DNA of 64,000 nt from SYIM01 sp039800325 (GTDB lineage: Bacteria > Pseudomonadota > Gammaproteobacteria > Burkholderiales > Burkholderiaceae_E): contig JBDLQY010000177.1 in assembly GCA_039800325.1 (NCBI GenBank), positions 1-64,000 on the forward strand, written 5' to 3'. Below the pieces are notes generated by a model, which was given only the letters and a program-made list of their open reading frames with translations, was not told the DNA's origin and searched no databases. Both the position numbers and the translations under genes were made by a program. This document shows positions 21,675 through 35,346 of this stretch, in pieces (the stretch's first letter is position 1; each line of letters opens with the position of its first letter).

Positions 21675-22903
21675 GCCTGCGCGCCGTCGACCATGACTTC
21701 AGCCGCGCGCGGGCGCGTGTTGTAGTTGGAGCTCATGGCCATGCCGTAGGCGCCTGCCGACAGGATGGCCAGCAGATCACCTTGCTCAAGGGCAAGTTCG
21801 CGGTTGCGGGCTAGCCAGTCGCCTGACTCACAGACCGGTCCGACAATATCGAAAGCGTGTGTCGGCCCTGTGCGTGGGACGACGGCCTGCACGCCATGCC
21901 AGGCTTCATACAGTGCGGGCCGCATTAAATCATTCATAGCGGCATCTACGATGGCGAAGTGTCGGCCGCTGTTCTCTTTGAGGTACTCAACGTGGGTAAG
22001 CAGTACGCCCGCATTACCCACAATAGAGCGACCAAACTCGAACATAAGTTCGAACGATGCGCCGCGCGGGTGGCGGTCGAGCCGCTGGAACACCGCCTGC
22101 AGCAGCGCCGCCCGTGATGGGGGCGTTTCATCTCGATAGCAGATACCCAAGCCACCACCCAGGTCGAGGTGTTCAATCGCGATGCCTTGCCGGTGTAATC
22201 GGTCTACGAGTTCGAGTACCTTGTCGAGTGCTGCGGTAAAGGGCTCCAGCGTAGTGATCTGCGACCCGATGTGGCAATCGATACCAATCACCTTCAGGTT
22301 GGGTAGCCGAGCGGCCTGTTCGTAGGCCTGCGGCGCTGCCTCGTGCGCAATACCGAACTTATTTTCGCGCAGACCGGTGGAGATGTAGGGATGGGTCTTC
22401 GCATCGACGTCGGGATTTACACGCAGTGACACGGGTGCGCGCATGCCCATCGAGCCGGCGACCTCATTGAGCCGCTCAAGTTCGGCCTGCGATTCGACAT
22501 TGAAGCAGCGCACACCCGCGGTGAGTGCCTGGCGCATTTCGGTCTCGCTTTTGCCGACGCCGGAAAAAACGGTTTTCTGGGCAAGCCCGCCAGCTGCCAG
22601 CACGCGTGCGAGCTCGCCGCCGGAGACGATGTCGAAGCCCGCTCCTTCGCGCGCCAGTAGATCGATGATTGCGAGGTTGGAGTTTGCCTTGAGGGCGTAG
22701 CACACCAGCGCACGGCGTCCACGAATGGCCTGGGCGAACTCTTGCCAGGCCGACACGATGGCCTGTCGGGAATACACGTAGCACGGTGTGCCGAATTCAC
22801 GAGCGATCTGGCTAAGCGCAAGGTCTTCAACATGCAGCTGGCCCTGTCGGTACGTAAATGAGCTTTGCGCGGGCTGTGCGGGGTCGGCGTGTTTGTCAGT
22901 CAT
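21569..22903 (-). CDS. lysA: Diaminopimelate decarboxylase
   Basis: LysA makes lysine from meso-diaminopimelate with pyridoxal phosphate. The PLP lysine is in VCYALKANSNL (K72). Other family motifs are GIDCHIGSQIT, EHLDLGGGLGI, FEFGRSIVGNAG and VGPVCESGDWLA, with AGAYGMAMSSNYN near the C-terminus. The 444-residue length is some 20 above typical because of polar residues at both ends. It is followed on the opposite strand by the convergent msrQ tail, and is 46 bases downstream of the LptM-like gene with which it is usually paired. Confidence 0.97.
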   Translation of the reverse strand: MTDKHADPAQPAQSSFTYRQGQLHVEDLALSQIAREFGTPCYVYSRQAIVSAWQEFAQAIRGRRALVCYALKANSNLAIIDLLAREGAGFDIVSGGELARVLAAGGLAQKTVFSGVGKSETEMRQALTAGVRCFNVESQAELERLNEVAGSMGMRAPVSLRVNPDVDAKTHPYISTGLRENKFGIAHEAAPQAYEQAARLPNLKVIGIDCHIGSQITTLEPFTAALDKVLELVDRLHRQGIAIEHLDLGGGLGICYRDETPPSRAALLQAVFQRLDRHPRGASFELMFEFGRSIVGNAGVLLTHVEYLKENSGRHFAIVDAAMNDLMRPALYEAWHGVQAVVPRTGPTHAFDIVGPVCESGDWLARNRELALEQGDLLAILSAGAYGMAMSSNYNTRPRAAEVMVDGAQAHLIRERESVESLFALERLMPGSHRAASSKPPTSA

Positions 22904-22949
22904 GGAAGGCTTGGGCGGTAAAAGTGGGCGGCGGTCGATTGGCGCTGGC

Positions 22950-23189
22950 TCAGGGGGCTGGTCGGCGCTGGGGTTGGCTCATGTCATCGGGGCGGGTGTT
23001 TGTCGGTGCGCGGCCAGAGGCTGCCTCGATGTCGGCCGCTCGGGCTCGTTCAATGGCCGCCCGGCGACGCTCTTCGCGTTCAGCGAGCCGCTTGTAATCG
23101 GCTTCGCTGGGCAGATAGAGAGGGCCTTTTTGACCGCATCCGCCCAATAGCAGCAGGGTCATGAGGCAGGTGACTACAATGGATCGCAT
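22950..23189 (-). CDS. lptM: LptM-like lipoprotein
   Basis: This 79-residue lipoprotein has a signal peptide with lipobox LLGGC and the short LptM (YifL) motif CGQKGPLYLPSEAD. In E. coli LptM helps to mature the LPS translocon LptD/E; here that role is inferred from the motif and the conserved site next to lysA. The mature part is highly charged (ERRRAAIERARAADIEAA) and ends proline-rich. I chose the start at 23189 (MRSIVVTCLMTLLLLGG), since the longer frame to 23258 adds non-signal sequence. Confidence 0.85.
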   Translation of the reverse strand: MRSIVVTCLMTLLLLGGCGQKGPLYLPSEADYKRLAEREERRRAAIERARAADIEAASGRAPTNTRPDDMSQPQRRPAP

Positions 23190-23284
23190 ACGGGTGGCTG
23201 TGAGCTTGATGGTTCGGAATGAATATGCTGCCCGCAACAAGACCTTCGCGCCGGCCACCCTCTTGATGACCGATCGAGCATAGC

Positions 23285-23605
23285 ATGTCAGAAGCCGAGT
23301 TCCTTGCCCAGTTTGAAGTCACCCTTAATCACATCGAAGACGCCCTGGACCGTTGCGGCGTTGATGTTGAAACCATGCGCACGGGTCCGGTGCTGCAGCT
23401 GAGTTTTGACGACGGATCGAAGATCATCATCAACGCGCAGACACCGATGCGTGAGTTGTGGGTGGCAGCACGGGCAGGCGGCTATCATTTTCGATTCGAC
23501 GGCGGCCGCTGGCAGGACACTCGCGGCGCGGGCGAGTTGTTTGAGCGTCTTTCGGCATGGGTTAGCGAGCAAAGCGGCGAGACGCTTGAGCTCAGGCCCG
23601 CTTGA
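23285..23605 (+). CDS. cyaY: Iron-sulfur assembly protein CyaY (frataxin)
   Basis: CyaY is the bacterial frataxin, which binds iron and tunes iron-sulfur cluster assembly. The 106-residue protein has the acidic first helix (MSEAEFLAQFEVTLNHIEDA) and the beta-sheet signature LQLSFDDGSKIIINAQTPMR, then ELWVAARAGGYHFRFDGGRW. It diverges from lptM-lysA, the usual order in betaproteobacteria. Its 3' end faces mrcA 22 bases away. Confidence 0.95.
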   Translation: MSEAEFLAQFEVTLNHIEDALDRCGVDVETMRTGPVLQLSFDDGSKIIINAQTPMRELWVAARAGGYHFRFDGGRWQDTRGAGELFERLSAWVSEQSGETLELRPA

Positions 23606-23627
23606 GCGCCGGCCTCATGGGCCGTTC

Positions 23628-25931
23628 TCAATCAATGCCCAGCTTTTCGACGCCCTGCCCAGGGCGTACCTCTGAGTAATAAAACTCGTCCAGCAGGCGA
23701 ACGACGCCCGCGGGTACGCTGCGCGGGCGGTCGGGCTCCCGGGCCAGCGCCTGTCCCATGTAGGACATCCAGATGGGTAGGGCCAGCCCGCCGCCGGTTT
23801 CGCGCTCACCGAGTTTGCGGGGCTGGTCATATCCAACCCAGACCACGGATACCAGACGCGGGTTGTACCCTGCGAACCAGGCATCATGCGCATCATTGGT
23901 GGTGCCCGTCTTGCCTGCCAGATCATTGCGTTTAAGGGTCTGGGCACGAACCGCGGTGCCGTTGGCGACCACGCTTTGCAGCAGACTGTCGACCAGAAAG
24001 GCATTGCGGGCATCGATGACGCGACGCTCTTCATCGCCTGCGCGTGGCGGGCGGGCCTGTGCCAGGACACGCCCCTGACTGTCGGTGATGCGACTGATCA
24101 GATAGGGCTCAACGCGGTAGCCGCCATTGGCGAAGACAGCATAGCCAGCAGCCATCTGCCACGGCGTGACCGACCCTGCGCCTAGGGCCATGGTGAGGTA
24201 GGGCGGATGTCGCTCGGTATCAAAGCCGAAACGAGCTAGGTAATCCTGCGCATATTGCGGGCCGATGGCATCGAGCAGTCGGATTGAAACCATGTTTTTG
24301 GACTTGGCCATGGCCTCGCGCAGCGTCATGGGACCCTCGAACTTACCGTCATAGTTCTTGGGTTCCCAGAGCTGGTTGCCGGTGCGCTTGGGGTCGATTT
24401 GCACCGGTGTGTCGTTGACCAGTGTGCTGGTCATGAAGCCGCGTTCAAGTGCGGCTGAAAAGATGAAAGGCTTGAAGCTTGAGCCTGGCTGGCGCCAGGC
24501 CTGCGTGACGCGGTTGAATTTGTTGCGAGAAAAGTCGAAGCCGCCGACCAGGGCGCGCACCGCACCGTCAGCGGTAGACAGCCCCACCAGCGCCGCCTCG
24601 ACCTCAGGGACCTGGGTAATTTCGTACTGCCCGGCTTTGCGCTCAACGATACGGACCACGGCCCCGCGTCTGAGTTTGCGTGCCGGGCTGGCGTTTTCGC
24701 GCAGGGCGGATGCCGCAAAGCGCAGGCCTTCGCCTTGTACCGTAATCGGTTCTGCACCGCGCGACACAACAACCCGGTTGGGTGCAACCTGTACCACCAC
24801 CGCCGCCAGGAATTCTTCAACGTCGTCGGCCTCGGCAACCGCAGACTCGATCTGAGCGTTGGCGCGCTGGTTATTGGAAGCTAATTCGATAAAGCGTTCA
24901 GGTCCACGATAGCCGTAGCGACGGTCGTACTCGATGATGCCGTTCTTGACCGCCGCGCGAGCGGCCGTCTGCTCGGACGCAAGGATGGTCGTATGCACCA
25001 CCAGACCGGCCGAATAGGTGTCTTCGCGATAAAGGTCATAGGCAAGCTGCCTTGCCATTTCGGCCGCATAGGGGGCGAGCGGCGCAAGGTCTCCACGTGG
25101 GCGCGCCAGCCGCAGGGGCTCTTCGAGGGCTGCCTGATACTGGGTGTCGGCAATAAAGCCAGCCTCGCGCATACGCCGCAGAATGTAGCGTTGTCGTTCA
25201 GTTGCGCGCTTGGGATTCACCATGGGATTAAAGCGCGAGGGCGCTTTGGGAAGCCCGGCCAGCATGGCAGCTTCGGCCACGGTGAGTTCGGCCAAGGGCT
25301 TGCCAAAGTAGGTTTGCGCTGCTGCACCGAAACCGTACGCTCGCTTACCGAGGAAGATCTGATTGATGTACAGCTCGAGGATCTGCTCTTTGGTAAGCGT
25401 TTCTTCGATTTTGAGCGCCAGAAGAATTTCGACGATCTTGCGGCTGTAAGTGCGTTCGGGCGACAGAAAAAATTCTCGCGCGAGCTGCATGGTGATGGTG
25501 CTGGCCCCCTGCTCGGTGCCTCGGGCCATCATGTTGACCACCGCGGCCCGGGCAACGCCGATGAGGTCGACGCCGACATGGTCGAAAAAGCGGGCATCTT
25601 CAGCAGCCACCAGGGCGTCTTTCATGACCTGGGGTACCTCATGGATGGGCACAAAGGTTCGCCGCTCTTCGCCGAACTCGCCAATCAGAATGCCGTCAGC
25701 GCTCAGAATGCGCAACGGAATGCGCGGCTTATAGGCGATGAGGCCGTCAAGCGGGGGCAGCCGGTCGTTGATGAGCAGCACCGCCAATCCCAGCGCGAGC
25801 ACCACCGTGGCCGCGGCCACGAAGGGCGCGGCCAGCGCGATGAGCGCGAGCTTGCCCCAGCGCGGACGGCGCCGGGTACTCTGGGCACGACTGCGCGCAG
25901 GGCTGTCAGGGGAAATCTGGGAGCGGCTCAT
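23628..25931 (-). CDS. mrcA: Penicillin-binding protein 1A (bifunctional transglycosylase/transpeptidase)
   Basis: This 767-residue class A PBP makes and cross-links peptidoglycan in the periplasm. After a basic cytoplasmic start and one membrane segment (about residues 27-52) comes the GT51 domain with AAEDARFFDHVGVDLIGVAR and ASTITMQLAREFFLSPERTY. The transpeptidase domain has SxxK in PGSSFKPFIFSAA, SxN in AKSKNMVSIR and KTGT in DLAGKTGTTNDAHDAWFAGY. An OB-like insert lies between the two. It diverges from aroK with a gap of about 70 bases. Confidence 0.97.
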   Translation of the reverse strand: MSRSQISPDSPARSRAQSTRRRPRWGKLALIALAAPFVAAATVVLALGLAVLLINDRLPPLDGLIAYKPRIPLRILSADGILIGEFGEERRTFVPIHEVPQVMKDALVAAEDARFFDHVGVDLIGVARAAVVNMMARGTEQGASTITMQLAREFFLSPERTYSRKIVEILLALKIEETLTKEQILELYINQIFLGKRAYGFGAAAQTYFGKPLAELTVAEAAMLAGLPKAPSRFNPMVNPKRATERQRYILRRMREAGFIADTQYQAALEEPLRLARPRGDLAPLAPYAAEMARQLAYDLYREDTYSAGLVVHTTILASEQTAARAAVKNGIIEYDRRYGYRGPERFIELASNNQRANAQIESAVAEADDVEEFLAAVVVQVAPNRVVVSRGAEPITVQGEGLRFAASALRENASPARKLRRGAVVRIVERKAGQYEITQVPEVEAALVGLSTADGAVRALVGGFDFSRNKFNRVTQAWRQPGSSFKPFIFSAALERGFMTSTLVNDTPVQIDPKRTGNQLWEPKNYDGKFEGPMTLREAMAKSKNMVSIRLLDAIGPQYAQDYLARFGFDTERHPPYLTMALGAGSVTPWQMAAGYAVFANGGYRVEPYLISRITDSQGRVLAQARPPRAGDEERRVIDARNAFLVDSLLQSVVANGTAVRAQTLKRNDLAGKTGTTNDAHDAWFAGYNPRLVSVVWVGYDQPRKLGERETGGGLALPIWMSYMGQALAREPDRPRSVPAGVVRLLDEFYYSEVRPGQGVEKLGID

Positions 25932-26002
25932 GTCCGTACGGCTAAAGCCGCACTGTGAGGATGCGGAATTATAAGACCGGCTTTTCTGATTTAATCCGGG
26001 CC

Positions 26003-26596
26003 GTGCGTAATCTCATTCTTATCGGCATGATGGGCTCGGGCAAATCGACCGTTGGTCGGCGCCTGGCGTCGGCGCTCGGGCGTCCATTTGTCGATGCCGA
26101 TACCGTGTTGCAGGCCCGGTGCGGCGTGCCGATCAGCACTATTTTCGAACTTGAAGGCGAGGCGGGTTTTCGCCGGCGCGAGGCTTCCCTGATTGCCGAG
26201 TTGGCGCAGCCCGTAGGGTGTGTGCTGGCCACCGGTGGCGGTGCGGTACTGTCGCCTGAAAGCAGGGCCCTCATGCGGGAGTTAGGCTTTGTGGTGTATC
26301 TGCAGGCCCCCGTGGCGGAGTTGTGGCAGCGGCTCAAACGTGACCGCAGCCGTCCGCTGCTGCGCACCGATGATCCGCGTGCCCGCATTGAGAGTCTGGT
26401 TATGCAGCGCGATCCGCTATACCGGGAAACCGCGCATTTGGTGGTGACCACGGGCCGTCAGCCGGTCACGCAGACGGTGACCGATATTCTGGCCAGACTG
26501 CCCGCCGAATTACAGACGAATTCGGTCAATGCGGCCGGCGAAGCAGGCAATCGCGATGTGATCGCGGCAGAGGAAGCTCCGGATGAGCGTGCATGA
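26003..26596 (+). CDS. aroK: Shikimate kinase
   Basis: AroK phosphorylates shikimate in chorismate synthesis. Walker A is GMMGSGKSTVG near residues 8-18; the shikimate-binding D and R residues fit FVDADTVLQARCGV and GEAGFRRREA, and the glycine loop is ATGGGAVL. I favour the GTG at 26003, since the DNA before it is AT-rich and promoter-like (TATAAG, TTTAAT); an ATG at 25961 and a GTG at 25955 are alternatives. The C-terminus is about 30 residues longer than usual and overlaps aroB by 14 bases. Confidence 0.9.
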   Translation: MRNLILIGMMGSGKSTVGRRLASALGRPFVDADTVLQARCGVPISTIFELEGEAGFRRREASLIAELAQPVGCVLATGGGAVLSPESRALMRELGFVVYLQAPVAELWQRLKRDRSRPLLRTDDPRARIESLVMQRDPLYRETAHLVVTTGRQPVTQTVTDILARLPAELQTNSVNAAGEAGNRDVIAAEEAPDERA

Positions 26597-27686
26597 ACTG
26601 AGCGTGTCACTGGGCGAGCGCAGCTATCCGATTCTGATCGGTCCTGGCCTGCTCGCTGGCCATGAACGGTTAAGCGAGCTGGTGAGCGGGCGGCAGGTGG
26701 CCGTGGTCAGCAATGATCGTGTGGCCGGGCTATACGGCCGACAACTTGTCTCGACGTTAGAGCGTTCGGCGAGCCACTGCATCACGGTGTTGCTGCCGGA
26801 GGGTGAGGCGCACAAAACCTGGCAGTCGCTCAATACGGTCTTTGATGCGTTGCTGGCCAGGCACTTTGATCGGCGCTGTGTTCTGGTCGCGTTGGGTGGA
26901 GGTGTGGTCGGCGACATGACGGGTTTTGCCGCGGCCACCTACCAGCGAGGGGTTGATTTCGTGCAGGTGCCGACCACCCTGCTCGCACAGGTTGACTCGT
27001 CGGTGGGCGGTAAGACTGGGATTAACCATCCACTGGGCAAGAACATGATCGGGGCCTTTCACCAGCCCCGTCTGGTGCTGGCGGACCCGGACACCCTAGC
27101 CAGCCTTGAGCCGCGCGAGCTTGCCGCAGGTATCGCCGAGATGATCAAGCATGGCGCCATCGCCGACCTCGCTTATCTCGATTCGCTCGAGCGTGACATG
27201 GCGCTTTTGCGGTCTTGTAACGCGGCGGCTCTCGCGCGCGCGGTGTTGCGCTCTTGCGAAATCAAGTCGCAGGTGGTGGCCGCGGACGAACGCGAAAGCG
27301 GGCTGCGCGCTACGCTTAACTTCGGACATACTTTTGGGCATGCGATTGAGGCGGGTGCCGGCTACGGCCAGTGGCTGCATGGCGAGGCGGTCGCGGCCGG
27401 CATGGTGATGGCGGCTGATCTGTCTATGCGCCTGGGTATGCTCGACGCGGCTGAACTTGCGCGGCTTGAACGCGCCATTGCCGCCGCTGGGCTCCCGACC
27501 GCCGGGCCAGCCTGGCCGCCGGACCGCTACATTGAACTCATGCGGGTCGACAAGAAGGCCAGCCAAGGCGTGCCACGGTTTGTGTTGCTGGACGGTTTGG
27601 GGCGCGCACTGATGCGCACGGTACCCGAAGCTGCGCTTCGCGAAACCTTGAGCGCGCGTGTCCGGGCATTGACTACCGGGCACTGA
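26583..27686 (+). CDS. aroB: 3-dehydroquinate synthase
   Basis: AroB cyclises DAHP to 3-dehydroquinate using NAD and a divalent metal. The 367-residue protein shows the NAD segment ALGGGVVGDMTGFAAATYQR, the active-site stretch VPTTLLAQVDSSVGGKTGIN, and metal ligands in AAGIAEMIKHG and LNFGHTFGHAIEA, then WLHGEAVAAGMVMA. It overlaps aroK, so the pair is coupled. No dgt gene follows; gltB starts 151 bases later. Confidence 0.97.
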   Translation: MSVHELSVSLGERSYPILIGPGLLAGHERLSELVSGRQVAVVSNDRVAGLYGRQLVSTLERSASHCITVLLPEGEAHKTWQSLNTVFDALLARHFDRRCVLVALGGGVVGDMTGFAAATYQRGVDFVQVPTTLLAQVDSSVGGKTGINHPLGKNMIGAFHQPRLVLADPDTLASLEPRELAAGIAEMIKHGAIADLAYLDSLERDMALLRSCNAAALARAVLRSCEIKSQVVAADERESGLRATLNFGHTFGHAIEAGAGYGQWLHGEAVAAGMVMAADLSMRLGMLDAAELARLERAIAAAGLPTAGPAWPPDRYIELMRVDKKASQGVPRFVLLDGLGRALMRTVPEAALRETLSARVRALTTGH

Positions 27687-27837
27687 TCGTCCGTCTTCGC
27701 GCTCTGGTAATCGCCGGTCACCACAGCGCTCACGGTATACTTGAAAGTTCCACTTTGCAGTCTTCGCTGCACTGCGCAAGAACCTTGTCCAGTGCGGCTT
27801 TCAACGATAGCGCCCACTTTCTGACCGGTTCTGGAGC

Positions 27838-32595
<4,758 letters not shown>

Positions 32596-32667
32596 GTCGC
32601 TTGCACGTTCGTAACTAAGCAAAGTTTCATTCTGCAGAACCGACATTGGCAGTGAAGGCAGGAACCC

Positions 32668-34155
32668 ATGGGCAAGGTCACCGGATTTCTCGAATTTGAG
32701 CGACTTCAGGAGGCATCCGAAGATGCCAGGGAGCGCGTGCATCATTACCGCGAGTTTGTGCTGCACCTGACTGACGAGGAGGCCTCGCGTCAGGGCGCGC
32801 GCTGCATGGACTGTGGCATTCCCTTCTGCCAGAGCGGTTGCCCTATCAACAACATCATTCCCGACTGGAATGATCTGGTCTATCGAGGCGATTGGCGCGG
32901 TGCTATCGACACGCTGCACTCCACCAACAACTTCCCGGAATTCACTGGACGCGTGTGTCCCGCGCCCTGTGAGGCGGCTTGCACACTCAACATCAACAAT
33001 GATCCAGTGGGCATCAAGTCGATTGAGCATGCCATCATCGATAAGGCCTGGGAGCTGGGTTATGTGGTGCCCCAGATCGCCCAGCAGCGAACCGGGCGTT
33101 CGGTTGCGGTGGTGGGTTCGGGTCCGGCGGGTCTGGCCTGTGCGCAGCAGCTGGCCCGTGCGGGTCATGATGTCACGGTGTTTGAAAAGAATGATCGGGT
33201 GGGTGGCCTGCTGCGTTATGGCATCCCAGATTTCAAGATGGAGAAATCGCACATCGATCGTCGTGTCGAGCAGATGCAGGCCGAGGGCATCAAATTCCGC
33301 ACCGGTATTCTGGTGAGCGATGGTAGCCTCACCCCCGAGATCCCCAATTGGGCCCGCGAGACCGTCGCGCCCAAGAGCCTGCTCGAGCAGTTTGATGCAG
33401 TCGTGCTGACCGGTGGGGCTGAGCAGCCACGCGATCTGCCGGTTCCCGGACGGCAGCTGAAAGGTGTGCATTTCGCGATGGAGTTTCTGCCGCAGCAGAA
33501 TAAGGTCGTGGCGGGCGATCCTGTCAAAGGGCAGATCATGGCAACCGGTAAGCGGGTCGTGGTTATCGGCGGCGGTGACACAGGTTCCGATTGCGTGGGT
33601 ACCAGTAATCGACAGGGCGCTCAGTCAGTGACTCAATTCGAGCTGATGCCGCAGCCGCCTGAGCAGGAAAATCGCCAGCTCACCTGGCCGTATTGGCCGG
33701 TGAAGATGCGTACATCCTCTTCGCACGAGGAGGGCTGTGACCGCGATTGGTCGGTAACCACCAAAGCCTTCCTCGACGATGGCAAGGGCCAGGTGCGGGC
33801 GCTGCTAGCGGCGCGTGTGCAGTGGCAGCGCGACGAAGCTACGGGCCAGATGCGTATGGCTGAAGTGCCTGGCTCCGAATTCGAAGTACCTGCCGATCTG
33901 GTGTTGTTTGCCATGGGATTTGTCGCGCCGGTCGGGTCGGTGCTTCAGGCCTTCGGAGTTGATCGCGATGGTCGCGGTAATGCCCAGGCGGCCACCGACG
34001 GCGAGCGTGCCTATGTCACTAATGTGCCCAAGGTCTTCGCTGCGGGCGATATGCGTCGGGGTCAGTCGCTGGTGGTATGGGCGATCCGCGAAGGACGACA
34101 GTGTGCCCGCGCTGTCGATGAGTTTCTCATGGGGCGCTCTGAGCTTCCGCGCTGA
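32668..34155 (+). CDS. gltD: Glutamate synthase small subunit
   Basis: GltD feeds NADPH electrons through FAD and two 4Fe-4S clusters to GltB. The 495-residue protein has the N-terminal cysteines ARCMDCGIPFCQSGCPINN and GRVCPAPCEAACTL, the FAD motif VVGSGPAGLACAQQLARAG near residues 148-166, the NADPH motif VIGGGDTGSDCVGTSNRQGA and a late AAGDMRRGQSLVVWAIREGR. It is 72 bases after gltB and surely its partner. The acyltransferase gene starts 3 bases after its stop. Confidence 0.98.
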   Translation: MGKVTGFLEFERLQEASEDARERVHHYREFVLHLTDEEASRQGARCMDCGIPFCQSGCPINNIIPDWNDLVYRGDWRGAIDTLHSTNNFPEFTGRVCPAPCEAACTLNINNDPVGIKSIEHAIIDKAWELGYVVPQIAQQRTGRSVAVVGSGPAGLACAQQLARAGHDVTVFEKNDRVGGLLRYGIPDFKMEKSHIDRRVEQMQAEGIKFRTGILVSDGSLTPEIPNWARETVAPKSLLEQFDAVVLTGGAEQPRDLPVPGRQLKGVHFAMEFLPQQNKVVAGDPVKGQIMATGKRVVVIGGGDTGSDCVGTSNRQGAQSVTQFELMPQPPEQENRQLTWPYWPVKMRTSSSHEEGCDRDWSVTTKAFLDDGKGQVRALLAARVQWQRDEATGQMRMAEVPGSEFEVPADLVLFAMGFVAPVGSVLQAFGVDRDGRGNAQAATDGERAYVTNVPKVFAAGDMRRGQSLVVWAIREGRQCARAVDEFLMGRSELPR

Positions 34156-34158
34156 GGC

Positions 34159-35268
34159 ATGGCGGGCGTCGGCGTGAATCCGAAGCCCGTAACCGCGGCG
34201 GCAAGCCCTCGAATCGTCTGGTTGGATGCGGTCAGGGCACTGGCCGCGCAACTCATCGTTCTGCATCACCTGGCCTTCTACGGCCCGATGGCTGAGCGCG
34301 TCTCGCTCATCGCGCCGGGGCTGATCGACTGGTTTGCCGAGTATGCGCGGATCGCGGTCCAGGTCTTTCTCGTTATGGGTGGCTTTCTGGCCGCCAGTCA
34401 TCTCGAGTGGAGCTCCAGGCTTGATGCTGCGGCGGTGCTGCGCAGCATCGGACGGCGTTATGTGCGTTTGTTCGTGCCTTTCGCGGTCGCCGTTACGCTC
34501 GCTGTGGCTGCGGGTTGGCTGGCGCGTCCGTGGGCGGGCGACGCCGACTGGGTGCCCGATGCCCTGACACTGTCTGTGCTGGCTGCGCACATCGTGTTGC
34601 TTTTCGGATATCTCGATATTGAGGCGCTGACCGCGGGCGCCTGGTACGTGGCCATCGACCTCGAACTTCATATTGTGCTCACACTACTCATCTGGGCTGC
34701 TCAGAGACTGGGCGTTGATCCGTCGCGTGCCCGTCAGTGTTTCAAAATCAGCGTGGTCATGTTGGCAGGGCTATCGGCTCTGGTTATCAATCGAAACCCT
34801 CAGCTTGATGAAACCTCCCTGTACTTTTTTGGGGCGTTCGCGGCAGGTATCGCCGCGTTCTGGCTGAGTGCCCCCAACGGTTCACGATCGGCGCGACTGG
34901 CCGGTGTTGCGGTACTGGGACTTACAGTGCTGGCGCTGTGGATCGACTTTCGTCTGCGACTCGCCGTTGCGCTTGCTACGGCAGTGGGCATCATCGTGCT
35001 GGTGCGTTGGGTGGGTGCAGCCCGGCAGGCTGCAAGCGTCGGTGCGCGAGCACGCGTTGAGCGGGCCGTGGGTTGGCTGGGCCGGTCCGCCTATTCGCTG
35101 TTTCTGGTGCACTTTCCGTTGGCTGTGGTGATCAACGCTCTGTACCTGCGGTTTTTTCCGGGGCAACTCACGGCTGCGGTGGTCGGTATGCTGGTGGCCT
35201 GGCTGGGGTCGCTGCCCCTGGCCTGGCTGATGTGGCGCATGGTTGAATCGCGAGTGTTGCAACGCTAA
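34159..35268 (+). CDS. Integral membrane acyltransferase (acyltransferase-3 family)
   Basis: The 369-residue protein has about ten hydrophobic segments and the family's N-terminal pattern with WLDAVRALAAQLIVLHHLAF, where the His is the likely catalytic residue, and RIAVQVFLVMGGFLAASHL. The late segment SAYSLFLVHFPLAVVINALY is also typical. Such proteins O-acylate sugars or lipids at the inner membrane; the acceptor here is unknown. It begins 3 bases after gltD and is probably co-transcribed, although a functional link to glutamate synthesis is not evident. Confidence 0.82.
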   Translation: MAGVGVNPKPVTAAASPRIVWLDAVRALAAQLIVLHHLAFYGPMAERVSLIAPGLIDWFAEYARIAVQVFLVMGGFLAASHLEWSSRLDAAAVLRSIGRRYVRLFVPFAVAVTLAVAAGWLARPWAGDADWVPDALTLSVLAAHIVLLFGYLDIEALTAGAWYVAIDLELHIVLTLLIWAAQRLGVDPSRARQCFKISVVMLAGLSALVINRNPQLDETSLYFFGAFAAGIAAFWLSAPNGSRSARLAGVAVLGLTVLALWIDFRLRLAVALATAVGIIVLVRWVGAARQAASVGARARVERAVGWLGRSAYSLFLVHFPLAVVINALYLRFFPGQLTAAVVGMLVAWLGSLPLAWLMWRMVESRVLQR

Positions 35269-35346
35269 TCTGAGTCGTATGTTGCAGCTGACGTGTTGAG
35301 CCTTTGACGCGTCGCTTCCCGGTGTCTCTGTCGATTGGAAAAATCA

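Noticed and set aside
24993..25958. Plus-strand 321-codon frame antisense to mrcA
   Set aside because: Fully inside mrcA, which has clear catalytic motifs on the other strand.
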